Source: Dysosmobacter sp.
Lineage (GTDB): Bacteria > Bacillota > Clostridia > Oscillospirales > Oscillospiraceae
Length of the DNA stretch: 64,000 nucleotides
Direction of reading: 5' to 3'
Assembly (NCBI GenBank): GCA_022778785.1
Contig: JALFSO010000068.1
Span: forward strand, 1-64,000
Positions 33,256 through 41,413 of this stretch are shown here, one piece after another. The position numbers and the translations under genes are program-made. Numbering within the stretch: position 1 is the first letter of the stretch; each line of letters begins with the position of its first letter. The notes below the pieces were generated by a model. It searched no databases. It was not told the origin of the DNA and was given only the letters and a program-made list of their open reading frames with translations.

Positions 33256-33987
33256 GTGATTTTCCCAGACAACGCCAGGAGAGCGGCTGTCTGCACGGAA
33301 GATCTCCGGGAGGAGGGATACCACACGGAAGCCGGAAAACTGGAGCTGCTCAAGCAGATCGCGGCGGGCATCGCCGCGCAGTTCGGAAGCGACTGTGAAG
33401 TGGTGGTCCACGACCTGAGCCGGCACCCGGACCGATGCATCGTGGCCATCGAGAACGGACACGTCACCGGGCGGAAAGTGGGGGACGGCGCGTCCCGGGT
33501 GGTCCTGGAGCAGATGGAGCACCAGGACCAGCAGCCCTCGGACCACCTGCGCTATCTGACGAAGACGCCGGACGGCAAGATCCTGAAATCCTCCAGCATC
33601 TACGTCCGCAACTCCCGGGGGAAGGTCAGCGCCATCCTATCCATCAACTATGACATCTCCAAGCTGCTGATGGTGGAGGGGGCGGTCCGGGAGCTGGTGG
33701 CCACGGAGGACCCCCAGACGGCGGAGCCGGAGAAGATCATCAACATCAGTGACATGCTGGAGGATCTGATCCAGCAGTCGGTGGCCCTGGTGGGCAAGCC
33801 GGTGGCCATGATGAACAAGGAGGACAAGGTGCGGGCCATCCGGTTCCTGAACCAGAACGGCGCGTTCCTGGTGACGAAATCCGGCGACAAGGTCGCCAAA
33901 TACTTCGGCATCTCCAAGTATACGCTCTATTCGTACATCGACACGAAACAGGACAATAAACAACAGGAGGGTAAGCAGTCAACATGA
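33256..33987 (+). CDS. YheO-like PAS/HTH transcriptional regulator
   Basis: 243 residues as drawn from GTG 33256. A PAS_6 (YheO-like) sensor domain (from GIAAQFGSDCEVVVHDLS to ILSINYDISKL) is followed by an HTH_22 DNA-binding domain ending VAKYFGISKYTLYSYID. Relatives such as DauR control amino-acid catabolism. The start is doubtful: the GTG lies only about 10 nt after the predicted transcription start and lacks a ribosome site. A strong GGGAGGAGGG (33308-33317) sits seven bases before an in-frame ACG (33325). It overlaps the next gene by 4 bp and lies between the two divergent arms of the cluster, so it probably controls both. Confidence 0.9.
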   Translation: MIFPDNARRAAVCTEDLREEGYHTEAGKLELLKQIAAGIAAQFGSDCEVVVHDLSRHPDRCIVAIENGHVTGRKVGDGASRVVLEQMEHQDQQPSDHLRYLTKTPDGKILKSSSIYVRNSRGKVSAILSINYDISKLLMVEGAVRELVATEDPQTAEPEKIINISDMLEDLIQQSVALVGKPVAMMNKEDKVRAIRFLNQNGAFLVTKSGDKVAKYFGISKYTLYSYIDTKQDNKQQEGKQST

Positions 33988-35459
33988 TCGATCTGACTAT
34001 CAACAAAGCCGGCTTGGCCCACAACATCCAGAAAGCCCGGGAGAACAAAATCGTCATTCCCACCATCGCCCAGATGCAGCATCCGGAGACCATTCCGGAG
34101 AAGATCCAGGAGCGGCTGAAGGCCGTGGGCCTGTGGGACGTGAATCCTCTGAACCTGTTCCGCATCACCTGGAAGAACGAGGCCAAGGAGAGCGGCGGAT
34201 TGTTCCAGGCGGTGCCCAATTACATCGAGTTCCCCTCCGAACTCACCGGCGTGCCCTGCCGCATCGTGGCCATGGTGGGCAAGTGGTTCCCCACCGGCTG
34301 CCATAAAGTCGGCGCCTCCTTCGGCTGCCTGGCCCCCCGTCTGGTGACGGGCCAGTTCGACGTGGACGTCCACAAGGCCGTGTGGCCCTCCACCGGCAAC
34401 TACTGCCGGGGCGGCGCCTTCAACTCCCGTCTGCTGGGCGCCCAGGGCGTGGCCATCCTGCCCGCCGAGATGAGCCGCGAGCGGTTCGACTGGCTCCATG
34501 AGATCGGCGCGGAGGTCATCGCCACCCCCGGCTGCGAGTCCAACGTGAAGGAGATCTTCGACAAGACCAATGAGCTGAAGCAGGACCCGCAGTACATGAT
34601 CTTCAACCAGTTTGAGGAGATGGGCAATCCCCTGTGGCACTATAACGTCACCGGCAACGCCCTGGCGGACGTGTTCGAGGCCGTGAAGCGCCCCGGCGAC
34701 CGGTTTGCCGGCGCCTGCTTCACCTCCGGCTCCGCCGGCACCATGTCCACCGGCGACCGTCTGAAGGAGCTGTATCCCCGGCTGAAGCTGGGCGTGGGCG
34801 AGGCGCTCCAGTGCCCCACCATTCTGAACAACGGCTTTGGCGGTCACCGCATCGAGGGCATCGGCGACAAGCACATCCCCTGGATCCACAACGTGAAGAA
34901 TACCGACATGGCCATCGCCATTGACGACGAGGACTCCCAGCGCCTGCTGCGGCTGTTCAATACTCCCGAGGGCCAGAAGTATCTGAAAGAGACGCTGCAC
35001 CTGGACGACGCCCTCATTGAGAAGCTGACCTGGCTGGGCATCAGCGGCATCGCCAATCTGCTGTGCTGCATCAAGATGGCCAAGTACTATGAGTTCACGG
35101 ACCGCGACGTGGTGGGCACCGTCCTGACGGACTCCGCCGTCATGTACGGCAGCCGCATCGCCGAGCTGAACGAGATGTACGGCGCCTACAGCGTCCAGGC
35201 CGCGGAGCTGGACCACAACCTGCACATGCTGGGCCTGAAGACCGACAGTATGCTGGAGCTGACCTATCAGGACCGCAAGCGGGTCCACAACCTGAAGTAC
35301 TACACCTGGGTGGAGCAGCAGGGCAAGACCAGCGAGGAGCTGAACGCCCTGTGGTACGACACCGAGGGCACCTGGGACGCGGTCCATGCCCAGGCCAAGG
35401 ACCTGGATGCGCTGATCGACCAGTTCAACGAGGAGTCCGGCGTACTGAAAAGCCTGTAA
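33984..35459 (+). CDS. PLP-dependent enzyme (fold type II, 491 aa)
   Basis: Protein of the family annotated as pyridoxal-5-phosphate-dependent protein beta subunit, related to tryptophan synthase beta, cysteine synthase and diaminopropionate lyase. The likely PLP lysine is in PTGCHKVGASFGCLAPRL. The phosphate-binding glycine-rich loop is in TSGSAGTMSTGDRLKEL. Typical 491-residue length. Start at ATG 33984, fused to the regulator's stop (ATGA). The reaction is unproven; it occupies the place taken by YgeX (2,3-diaminopropionate ammonia-lyase) in other YgeW/YgeY clusters, so an elimination or deamination of a small amino acid is a reasonable inference. Confidence 0.88.
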   Translation: MIDLTINKAGLAHNIQKARENKIVIPTIAQMQHPETIPEKIQERLKAVGLWDVNPLNLFRITWKNEAKESGGLFQAVPNYIEFPSELTGVPCRIVAMVGKWFPTGCHKVGASFGCLAPRLVTGQFDVDVHKAVWPSTGNYCRGGAFNSRLLGAQGVAILPAEMSRERFDWLHEIGAEVIATPGCESNVKEIFDKTNELKQDPQYMIFNQFEEMGNPLWHYNVTGNALADVFEAVKRPGDRFAGACFTSGSAGTMSTGDRLKELYPRLKLGVGEALQCPTILNNGFGGHRIEGIGDKHIPWIHNVKNTDMAIAIDDEDSQRLLRLFNTPEGQKYLKETLHLDDALIEKLTWLGISGIANLLCCIKMAKYYEFTDRDVVGTVLTDSAVMYGSRIAELNEMYGAYSVQAAELDHNLHMLGLKTDSMLELTYQDRKRVHNLKYYTWVEQQGKTSEELNALWYDTEGTWDAVHAQAKDLDALIDQFNEESGVLKSL

Positions 35460-35480
35460 AACAGAAACATGCATAATCCA

Positions 35481-35517
35481 CAGGGGGCGGGCGGTTCGCC
35501 CGCCCCCTGTTCCGTTT
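35481..35517 (+). terminator. hairpin between the two PLP genes
   Basis: 13-bp perfect stem 35481-35493 / 35497-35509 with a GTT loop and weak Ts after it. It lies within an apparent operon, so it may be an attenuator, mRNA processing or stabilising stem, or a partial terminator. Confidence 0.6.
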
Positions 35518-35530
35518 GGGAGGGAGCCAA

Positions 35531-36772
35531 ATGAAACACGTCTTATACGGCAAGTGCGTCAAATGCGGCAGGACCTACGAGGCCACGCCGGACCTGACCA
35601 CCTGCGAGTGCGGCGGCATTCTGGATATCACTTATGACTACGACTACATCAAATCTCAACTGACCAAGGAGAAGCTGGCGACCCGGGGGGAGCGCACCAT
35701 GTGGCGCTACCGGGAGCTGCTGCCCATTGAGGACTCCACGGAGCCCACGCCTCTGCGGGTGGGCTGGTCCCCGCTGTACGAGGAGCCCCGTCTGGCCGCA
35801 CAGCTGGGATTGAAGCGGCTCTGGGTAAAAGACGACGGCCAGAACCCCACCGCGTCCCTGAAGGACCGGGCCAGCGCCATGGCTGTTGCCAAGGCCCGGG
35901 AGGCGGGGGCAAAGGTCATCGCCTGCTCCTCCACCGGCAACGCCGCGTCGTCCCTGGCGGGCAACGCTGCTGCGGCGGGGCTGAAGACCTACATCTTCGT
36001 GCCCTCCCGGGCACCCAAGGGAAAGGTGGCCCAGCTGATGACCTTCGGCGCCACCGTCATCTCCGTCCAGGGCAGCTATGAGGACACCTTCGAACTGAGC
36101 AAGGCGGCCATCGACAAGTGGGGCTGGTACAACCGCAACGCGGCCATCAATCCCTATCTGTCCGAGGGCAAGAAGACCGTGGCATTGGAGATCATGGAGC
36201 AGCTGGACTGGCAGGTGCCGGACTACATCGCCATCAGCGTGGGCGACGGCTGTACCATCGCGGGCCTGTGGAAGGGCCTGAAGGACCTGTACGCCATCGG
36301 CTTCATCGACCGTCTGCCCCGGCTGATCTCCGCCCAGGCGGAGGGCTGCTGCCCCCTGAACCGGGCCATCGCGGAGAACAAGCCCTGGCATCCCATGGAC
36401 GAGAACACCCTGGCGGACTCCATCGCCGTGGGTGTGCCCCGGAACGCGGACAAGGCGTTGATGGCCATCCGGGAGTCCAACGGCTTGGTGGTGAACGTCT
36501 CCGACGAGGAGATCATGGCGGCCCAGAAGCTGCTGGGACAGACCTGCGGCGTGTTCGGCGAGCCGGCGGGCGTCACCGGCACGGCGGGCGTGAAGAAGCT
36601 GTGCGAGCAGGGGATCATCGGAAAGGACGACACCGTGGTCAGCGTGGTGACGGGCAACGGCCTGAAGGACGTGGCCAACGCCATTAAAGCCTGCGGCGAG
36701 CCCATCTCCATTCCCGGCAGCATGGACCTGCTGCTGAAGGCCTTCGATGAGCGGGGCATCACGGTGGAGTAA
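35531..36772 (+). CDS. threonine synthase-like PLP enzyme
   Basis: 413 residues from ATG 35531 (GGGAGG upstream). An N-terminal zinc-ribbon (CVKCGRTYE and CECGG) precedes a ThrC-type fold II PLP domain. The PLP lysine is in NPTASLKDRASAMAVAKA, the Asn/Gly loop is SSTGNAASSLAG, and VVTGNGLKDV is near the end. True ThrC would normally neighbour homoserine genes, and none is here. The gene sits behind the regulator and the 491-residue PLP enzyme, so a catabolic beta-elimination role is possible. Annotation as ThrC is the alternative. Confidence 0.85.
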   Translation: MKHVLYGKCVKCGRTYEATPDLTTCECGGILDITYDYDYIKSQLTKEKLATRGERTMWRYRELLPIEDSTEPTPLRVGWSPLYEEPRLAAQLGLKRLWVKDDGQNPTASLKDRASAMAVAKAREAGAKVIACSSTGNAASSLAGNAAAAGLKTYIFVPSRAPKGKVAQLMTFGATVISVQGSYEDTFELSKAAIDKWGWYNRNAAINPYLSEGKKTVALEIMEQLDWQVPDYIAISVGDGCTIAGLWKGLKDLYAIGFIDRLPRLISAQAEGCCPLNRAIAENKPWHPMDENTLADSIAVGVPRNADKALMAIRESNGLVVNVSDEEIMAAQKLLGQTCGVFGEPAGVTGTAGVKKLCEQGIIGKDDTVVSVVTGNGLKDVANAIKACGEPISIPGSMDLLLKAFDERGITVE

Positions 36773-36800
36773 AGCGCCGCTTTCCGGCGAAAAAACGAAC

Positions 36801-36829
36801 AGGACCTCCGGCTGAAAGCCGGAGGTCCT
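36801..36829. terminator. bidirectional terminator
   Basis: 13-bp perfect stem AGGACCTCCGGCT / AGCCGGAGGTCCT with a GAA loop; TTTT follows on the plus strand. It separates the PLP operon from the GNAT gene. Confidence 0.9.
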
Positions 36830-36853
36830 GTGTTTTCGTTGGCCGGCCCGGGA

Positions 36854-37411
36854 TCAGGCCAGAGAGCCGGAGGGTTTCCTGACGTTCTGCTCCGGTGCGC
36901 TCATCATCTCCAGATAGTCCGCCATGGAGATGCTGTAGGCGTCCAGACCACGGCCCCGCTTTTCCAGAGAAAAGCCGCAGCCCAGCACGGTGTTGACGGA
37001 GCGTTGGTTGCCATGGTAGATGCGCGCCACCAGCTTCCTTGCCCGCAGGGAGAGAAAAGCCGTATCCAGCGCGGCCCGGACGGCGCGGGAACCATATCCC
37101 AGTCCCCAGAGGGATTCGTCGCCGATGGCGAATACGATCTCATGGACGCCCGCGCCCTGCTCCGTCAGCTTGACGAAACCGATGGGGACGTCCCAGTCCC
37201 GGCAGACCAGGAAAAACCGGCCGTGCTGATTCATCCGGCAGGTCAGAAGGGGAACGGGGGTGGAGAACAGGAGCTGCTCCAGCTGTTCCGGCGCGGAGAC
37301 ATCTTCATTCAGATAACGGGTGACGCGGCGGCTACGGAGCCAGTGTGCCATGGCGCGGAGATCATCGGGATGGATATCGGCGCGTAAAAAAATAGAAGCG
37401 GCTTTGTCCAT
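36854..37411 (-). CDS. GNAT-family N-acetyltransferase
   Basis: 185 residues of RimJ/RimL/Acetyltransf_3 type, moving an acetyl group from acetyl-CoA to an amine. The acetyl-CoA loop is around GLGYGSRAVRAALDTAF. Also visible are IGFVKLTEQGAGVHEIVFAIGDE and the late ARIYHGNQRSVNTVLGCGF, the usual YHGNQRS/N-rich motif. A stand-alone gene on the minus strand with no telling neighbours. The substrate (ribosomal protein N-terminus, small amine or antibiotic) cannot be predicted. Confidence 0.9.
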   Translation of the reverse strand: MDKAASIFLRADIHPDDLRAMAHWLRSRRVTRYLNEDVSAPEQLEQLLFSTPVPLLTCRMNQHGRFFLVCRDWDVPIGFVKLTEQGAGVHEIVFAIGDESLWGLGYGSRAVRAALDTAFLSLRARKLVARIYHGNQRSVNTVLGCGFSLEKRGRGLDAYSISMADYLEMMSAPEQNVRKPSGSLA

Positions 37412-37578
37412 ACGCTTACCTCACAGTAATGATATTTAAAAGCCCTTCTATGCGTTTTTCCGCATCGACGGTTCTTTTATATGAAATTATGGATAATAGC
37501 ATAGCACAGGAAGGAGAAACTGTCAAGGAGAAAAACTTTTCAGTATCTGCGGGAAAAGAAAAACGGGAACAGATTAAA

Positions 37579-37614
37579 AGCGCCGTCTCTGCGTTCGGAC
37601 GCGGAGACGGCGCT
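37579..37614 (-). terminator. uridine kinase terminator
   Basis: 11-bp stem AGCGCCGTCTC / GAGACGGCGCT (37579-37589, 37604-37614) with an inner GCGT/ACGC helix, then TTTAAT on the minus strand. Confidence 0.8.
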
Positions 37615-37639
37615 GCGGCGCCGGGTAAGGGATATGCCC

Positions 37640-38257
37640 TCACTTTCCGTCGATGTGGCTCTGGATGCGCTGCATGATCATGTCCAGGGCCACCAGATTC
37701 TGCCCGCCCTGCAAGACCACGATGTCCGCGTACTTCCGGGAGGGCTCCACGAACTGCTCATGCATGGGCTTCACGGTGGTGAGATACTGGTCCACCACGG
37801 ACTGGAGGGTCCGGCCCCGCTCCTCCACGTCCCGGAGGCAGCGGCGGAGGATGCGGACGTCGGCGTCGGCCTCCACGAAGATCTTGATGTCGAACATGCT
37901 CCGCAGGGCGGGATTCTGGAAGATCAGCACGCCCTCCACGATGATGACGCTGGAGGGCTCCACCGTCACGGTCTCGCCGGTGCGGTTGTAGTCGGAGAAG
38001 GAGTAGACGGGCCGCTGGATGCTCTCGCCGTTTTTCAGTGCGTTGAGATGCCGGATGAGCAGGTCCGTGTCGAAAGCACTGGGGTGGTCGTAATTCTGTT
38101 TGACCCGCTCTTCAAAGGGCATATCCGCGTAGTGCTTGTAGTAGCTGTCGTGGCTGATGACGGTGACCGCGCCGCCGAAGTGGTCCTTGAGATGCTGTGT
38201 CAGCGTGGTCTTGCCGCTGCCGGTGCCGCCGGCGATGCCGATGAAAAGCGTATTCAT
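37640..38257 (-). CDS. udk: uridine kinase
   Basis: Phosphorylates uridine and cytidine in pyrimidine salvage. 205 residues, the usual length. P-loop GGTGSGKTT (residues 10-18). The catalytic and substrate motifs ISHDSYYK and YDHPSAFD are conserved, as are the base-recognition part PVYSFSDYNRTGETV and VIIVEGVLIF. It has its own promoter and terminator. Related phosphoribulokinase-like proteins exist, but the YDHP and DYNRTGE blocks favour Udk. Confidence 0.95.
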   Translation of the reverse strand: MNTLFIGIAGGTGSGKTTLTQHLKDHFGGAVTVISHDSYYKHYADMPFEERVKQNYDHPSAFDTDLLIRHLNALKNGESIQRPVYSFSDYNRTGETVTVEPSSVIIVEGVLIFQNPALRSMFDIKIFVEADADVRILRRCLRDVEERGRTLQSVVDQYLTTVKPMHEQFVEPSRKYADIVVLQGGQNLVALDMIMQRIQSHIDGK

Positions 38258-38345
38258 TGGGAGACCTCCCCAACCCGTTTTTGTGGAGTAGCGCGGCTGC
38301 CGCCGCGGAAATAACCGCTTTGCGGTTTATTCAGCGGATATCACT

Positions 38346-38374
38346 ATTATAGGAGGGACCTTCCGGAAAAGCAA
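38346..38374 (-). promoter_or_regulatory. udk promoter
   Basis: TTGCTT (38374-38369), 17 bp, TATAAT (38351-38346) on the minus strand. Small hairpin AACCGC-TTT-GCGGTT (38313-38327) lies in the udk leader. Confidence 0.78.
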
Positions 38375-38416
38375 GGCGGCGGTGTCGAAAATTCATGAAA
38401 ATCCACGGTTCCGGTA

Positions 38417-38445
38417 TTGACGGCGGCGTGGAAAACCGGTATTAT
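38417..38445 (+). promoter_or_regulatory. promoter of the zinc-ribbon/Ig-like gene
   Basis: TTGACG (38417-38422), 17-bp spacer, TATTAT (38440-38445). Confidence 0.75.
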
Positions 38446-38490
38446 GTCAATGTATAAACTTGAACTGGTCTCCGGACAAGGAGGAACATC

Positions 38491-39396
38491 ATGGCAATGA
38501 AGCGCTGCCCCGTCTGCGGGGAGAAATATTCCGATACATACAAACGCTGTCCCTTCTGCGAGGAGGAGGCGGCCCTGCGGGACACGCCCAGCCGCCGCCA
38601 GAGGGGCGGCTACAGAAGCTCCCAGAAAAGCCCCAGCATGCTGAGCCCCATTCTGATCGTGGTCATCATCGCCCTGGCGGGACTCCTGCTGTGGCTGCTG
38701 TTCGGCGACGCCATCGGCGGGAGCAAGCAGCCCGACGGAAGCGCGTCGGCGTCCTCCCAGCAGAGCAGCGTCAGTGCCGAGAAGCCCACTGTATCCGGCT
38801 CCGGCAGCACGTCTTCTCCGGCGGGGGCATCTTCCGCCGCACCGTCCTCCGGCGGCCAGACCACGGCGCCTGCGGACGTGTCCAGCCTGCCCAATACCCT
38901 GACCGTGAGCAAGACGGACTTCACCATTCCCGTGGGCGATCCCCCGGTGAAGCTCACCGTCTCCGGCGGCTCCGGACAGTATACCTGGACCAGCAGCGAC
39001 GAGGGCATCGCCTCCGTGGATGACACCGGTAAGGTGGTGGCCATCTCGGCGGGCACCGCCACCATCATCGTCACCGACGGCAACGGTAAGGGCGAGTGCG
39101 TCGTCCGCGTGAAGGCCGGCACCGGCGTACCCAACACCGGCAGCTCCGTGGCCTCCACCAGCGGCTCCGGCACCCACACCCTGAACCGGGAGGACTTTAC
39201 CCTGCCCAAGAGCGATCCTCCCTTCCAGCTGAAGGTATCGGGTGTTTCCAGCGGCGTCACATGGTCCAGCTCCAACACCAGCGTGGCAACGGTGGACGCC
39301 GACGGCGTCGTCCGGGCGGTGGGCGCCGGCAACGCCACCATCACCGCCACCTTCAACGGCCAGTCCCTCACCTGCATCGTCCGTGTTCCCGGATAA
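38491..39396 (+). CDS. zinc-ribbon membrane protein with two Big_2 domains
   Basis: 301 residues. A cytoplasmic N-terminal zinc ribbon (CPVCGEKY and CPFCEEE) leads into a single membrane helix (about 50-70, SPILIVVIIALAGLLLWLLF). A long Ser/Ala/Gly linker follows, then two bacterial Ig-like Big_2 domains (about 130-205 and 225-300), each with the xGxATI pattern (SAGTATIIV and GAGNATITA). Topology is N-in, C-out. Proteins of this shape are common in gut Clostridia and unstudied. The combination suggests a sensor or anchor linking the cytoplasm to an extracellular ligand, which is speculation. It has its own promoter and terminator. Confidence 0.85.
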   Translation: MAMKRCPVCGEKYSDTYKRCPFCEEEAALRDTPSRRQRGGYRSSQKSPSMLSPILIVVIIALAGLLLWLLFGDAIGGSKQPDGSASASSQQSSVSAEKPTVSGSGSTSSPAGASSAAPSSGGQTTAPADVSSLPNTLTVSKTDFTIPVGDPPVKLTVSGGSGQYTWTSSDEGIASVDDTGKVVAISAGTATIIVTDGNGKGECVVRVKAGTGVPNTGSSVASTSGSGTHTLNREDFTLPKSDPPFQLKVSGVSSGVTWSSSNTSVATVDADGVVRAVGAGNATITATFNGQSLTCIVRVPG

Positions 39397-39408
39397 ATAC
39401 CGGTCCTG

Positions 39409-39446
39409 CCGCGCCCCATGGGAAGCCATGGGGCGCGGTGTTTGTT
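39409..39446 (+). terminator. terminator of the zinc-ribbon/Ig-like gene
   Basis: 13-bp perfect stem 39409-39421 / 39426-39438 with a GAAG loop, then TGTTTGTTT. Confidence 0.85.
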
Positions 39447-39471
39447 TCCGGCAAAAAGCCGCCGCGCGGTG

Positions 39472-39500
39472 TTGCGGGACGGAAAAACTTGTGCTATGAT
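39472..39500 (+). promoter_or_regulatory. promoter of the ABC transporter operon
   Basis: TTGCGG (39472-39477), 17 bp, then TGCTATGAT with extended -10 (39492-39500). The leader to 39635 contains the hairpin GCGCC-AAAG-GGCGC (39610-39623). Confidence 0.7.
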
Positions 39501-39635
39501 ACCCTTGCCCACTGGGAGCAAGATCCGCTGAAGTGATCCCGCGCGTGTCTGGCGTCAGCGCCGTCTCCGGCCGCTGCGGCCCTCCCCAAGGAGGCCCTGA
39601 ATCTATTTCGCGCCAAAGGGCGCATGGAGGCTGCC

Positions 39636-41384
39636 ATGACCACACGGGAATTCCAGGAGAAGTCGTCTCTCCAGATCTTTCTGTCCTACTTCAGACCCCA
39701 CCGGAAGCTGTTCTTTCTGGATCTGACCTGCGCACTGCTCATTTCCCTCATCGACCTGGCATTTCCCGCCGTGTCCCGATGGTGCATGTACGAGCTGCTG
39801 CCGGAAAGCGCCTACCGGACGTTTTTCGCCGTCATGGCGGTGGTGTTCGCCGCCTTCGCCTTCCGGGCGGCGCTGACGTATGTCATCTGCTATTACGGCC
39901 ACACCTTCGGCATCCTGGTGGAGGCGGACATCCGCCGGGACCTGTTCCGCCACATGCAGGAGCTGAGCTTCAACTACTTCGACCACAACCGCACCGGCCA
40001 GCTGATGAGCCGCCTGACGGCAGACCTGTTCGACATCACGGAACTGGCTCACCACGGCCCAGAGGACATCTTCATCTCCTGCGTCACCATCATCGGCTCG
40101 CTGGGGGTCATGTACTCCATCCAGTGGCGGCTGGCCCTGGTCATCACCCTGATTCTGCCGGTGTTCGTTCTGGTTGTCTGGAAGTGCCGCCGGTCCATGA
40201 GCCAGGCCTCCGCCCAGGTGAAGCAGAAGACCGCCGTCATCAACGCGGACATCGAGTCCGGCCTGTCCGGCATCCGCACCGCCAAGGCCTTCGCCAACGA
40301 GCGGGCGGAAATTGAGAAATTCGACTCCTCCAACGACAGCTTCAAGACCTCCAAGCGGGCGTTCCACCAGGCCATGGGCCGGTTCAACGCCTCCATGGAG
40401 TTCTTCCTGTGTTCCCTGTCCGCCGCGGTCATCGCCGTGGGCGGCTGGCTCATCATGGAGGGGGAGCTGAACGCCATCGATCTCATCACCTTCAGCCTGT
40501 ATATCACCGCCTTCGTGAACCCGGTGCGGAAGCTGTCCAACTTCGCGGAGCTGTTCGCCAACGGCACCGCCGGCCTCCAGCGGTTCATTGAGATGATGCG
40601 GACGGAGCCGTCCCTGCAGGACGCCCCGGACGCCAGAGAGCTGTCCCATGTGCAGGGCCGCATCGATGTGGACAGCGTCAGCTTTGCCTATCAGCAGGAT
40701 CTGGCGGTGCTGCGGGACATCGACCTCCACATCCGCCCCGGCGAGACGGTGGCCCTGGTAGGCCCCTCCGGCGGCGGAAAGTCCACATTATGTCAACTGA
40801 TCCCCCGGTTCTATGACGTCACCTCCGGCGCGGTCCGCATCGACGGGCAGGACGTCCGGGAGGTGACCCAGGAGTCCCTGCGTCAGAACGTGGGCGTGGT
40901 GCAGCAGGAGGTGTTCCTGTTCGCGGACAGCGTGCTGGAGAACATCCGCTACGGCAGGCCCGGCGCCTCTGACGAGGAGGTGGCCCGGGCGGCAAAGCTG
41001 GCAGAGATCTACGACGACATCGTGGCCATGCCAGACGGCTTCCGGACCAACGTGGGAGAGCGGGGCACGCTTCTGTCCGGCGGACAGAAGCAGCGCATCT
41101 CCATTGCCCGCATCTTCCTGAAAAACCCGCCGGTGCTGATCCTGGACGAGGCCACCTCCGCCCTGGACAGCGTCACGGAGGCCAAGCTCCAGGAGACCTT
41201 TGAGAAGCTGTCCCAGGGCCGGACCACCATCATCATCGCCCACCGGCTGTCCACCGTGCGGAACGCCGACCGTATCGCCGTCATTCAGGACGGCCGCATC
41301 ACGGAGATCGGCACCCACACGGAGCTGATGGAGAAGAACGGCGAATACGCGGCCCTGGTGCGGACCCAGGAGCTGAAAAGCTGA
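39636..41384 (+). CDS. ABC exporter half-transporter (MsbA/LmrA-like)
   Basis: 582 residues from ATG 39636, with GGAGG five bases upstream; an ATG at 39624 is also in frame. Six membrane helices (about 20-310) are fused to a nucleotide-binding domain: Walker [11 protein letters not shown]-loop VVQQEVFLF, signature LSGGQKQR, Walker [13 protein letters not shown], and the H-loop in [10 protein letters not shown]. This is the type IV exporter layout, working as a homodimer or with another half. It is followed closely by ylmH. The substrate is unknown; lipids or drugs are usual. Confidence 0.95.
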   Translation: MTTREFQEKSSLQIFLSYFRPHRKLFFLDLTCALLISLIDLAFPAVSRWCMYELLPESAYRTFFAVMAVVFAAFAFRAALTYVICYYGHTFGILVEADIRRDLFRHMQELSFNYFDHNRTGQLMSRLTADLFDITELAHHGPEDIFISCVTIIGSLGVMYSIQWRLALVITLILPVFVLVVWKCRRSMSQASAQVKQKTAVINADIESGLSGIRTAKAFANERAEIEKFDSSNDSFKTSKRAFHQAMGRFNASMEFFLCSLSAAVIAVGGWLIMEGELNAIDLITFSLYITAFVNPVRKLSNFAELFANGTAGLQRFIEMMRTEPSLQDAPDARELSHVQGRIDVDSVSFAYQQDLAVLRDIDLHIRPGETVALVGPSGGGKSTLCQLIPRFYDVTSGAVRIDGQDVREVTQESLRQNVGVVQQEVFLFADSVLENIRYGRPGASDEEVARAAKLAEIYDDIVAMPDGFRTNVGERGTLLSGGQKQRISIARIFLKNPPVLILDEATSALDSVTEAKLQETFEKLSQGRTTIIIAHRLSTVRNADRIAVIQDGRITEIGTHTELMEKNGEYAALVRTQELKS

Positions 41385-41413
41385 GAAAATGCCGCGGTGC
41401 GGCATGGAGGAGT

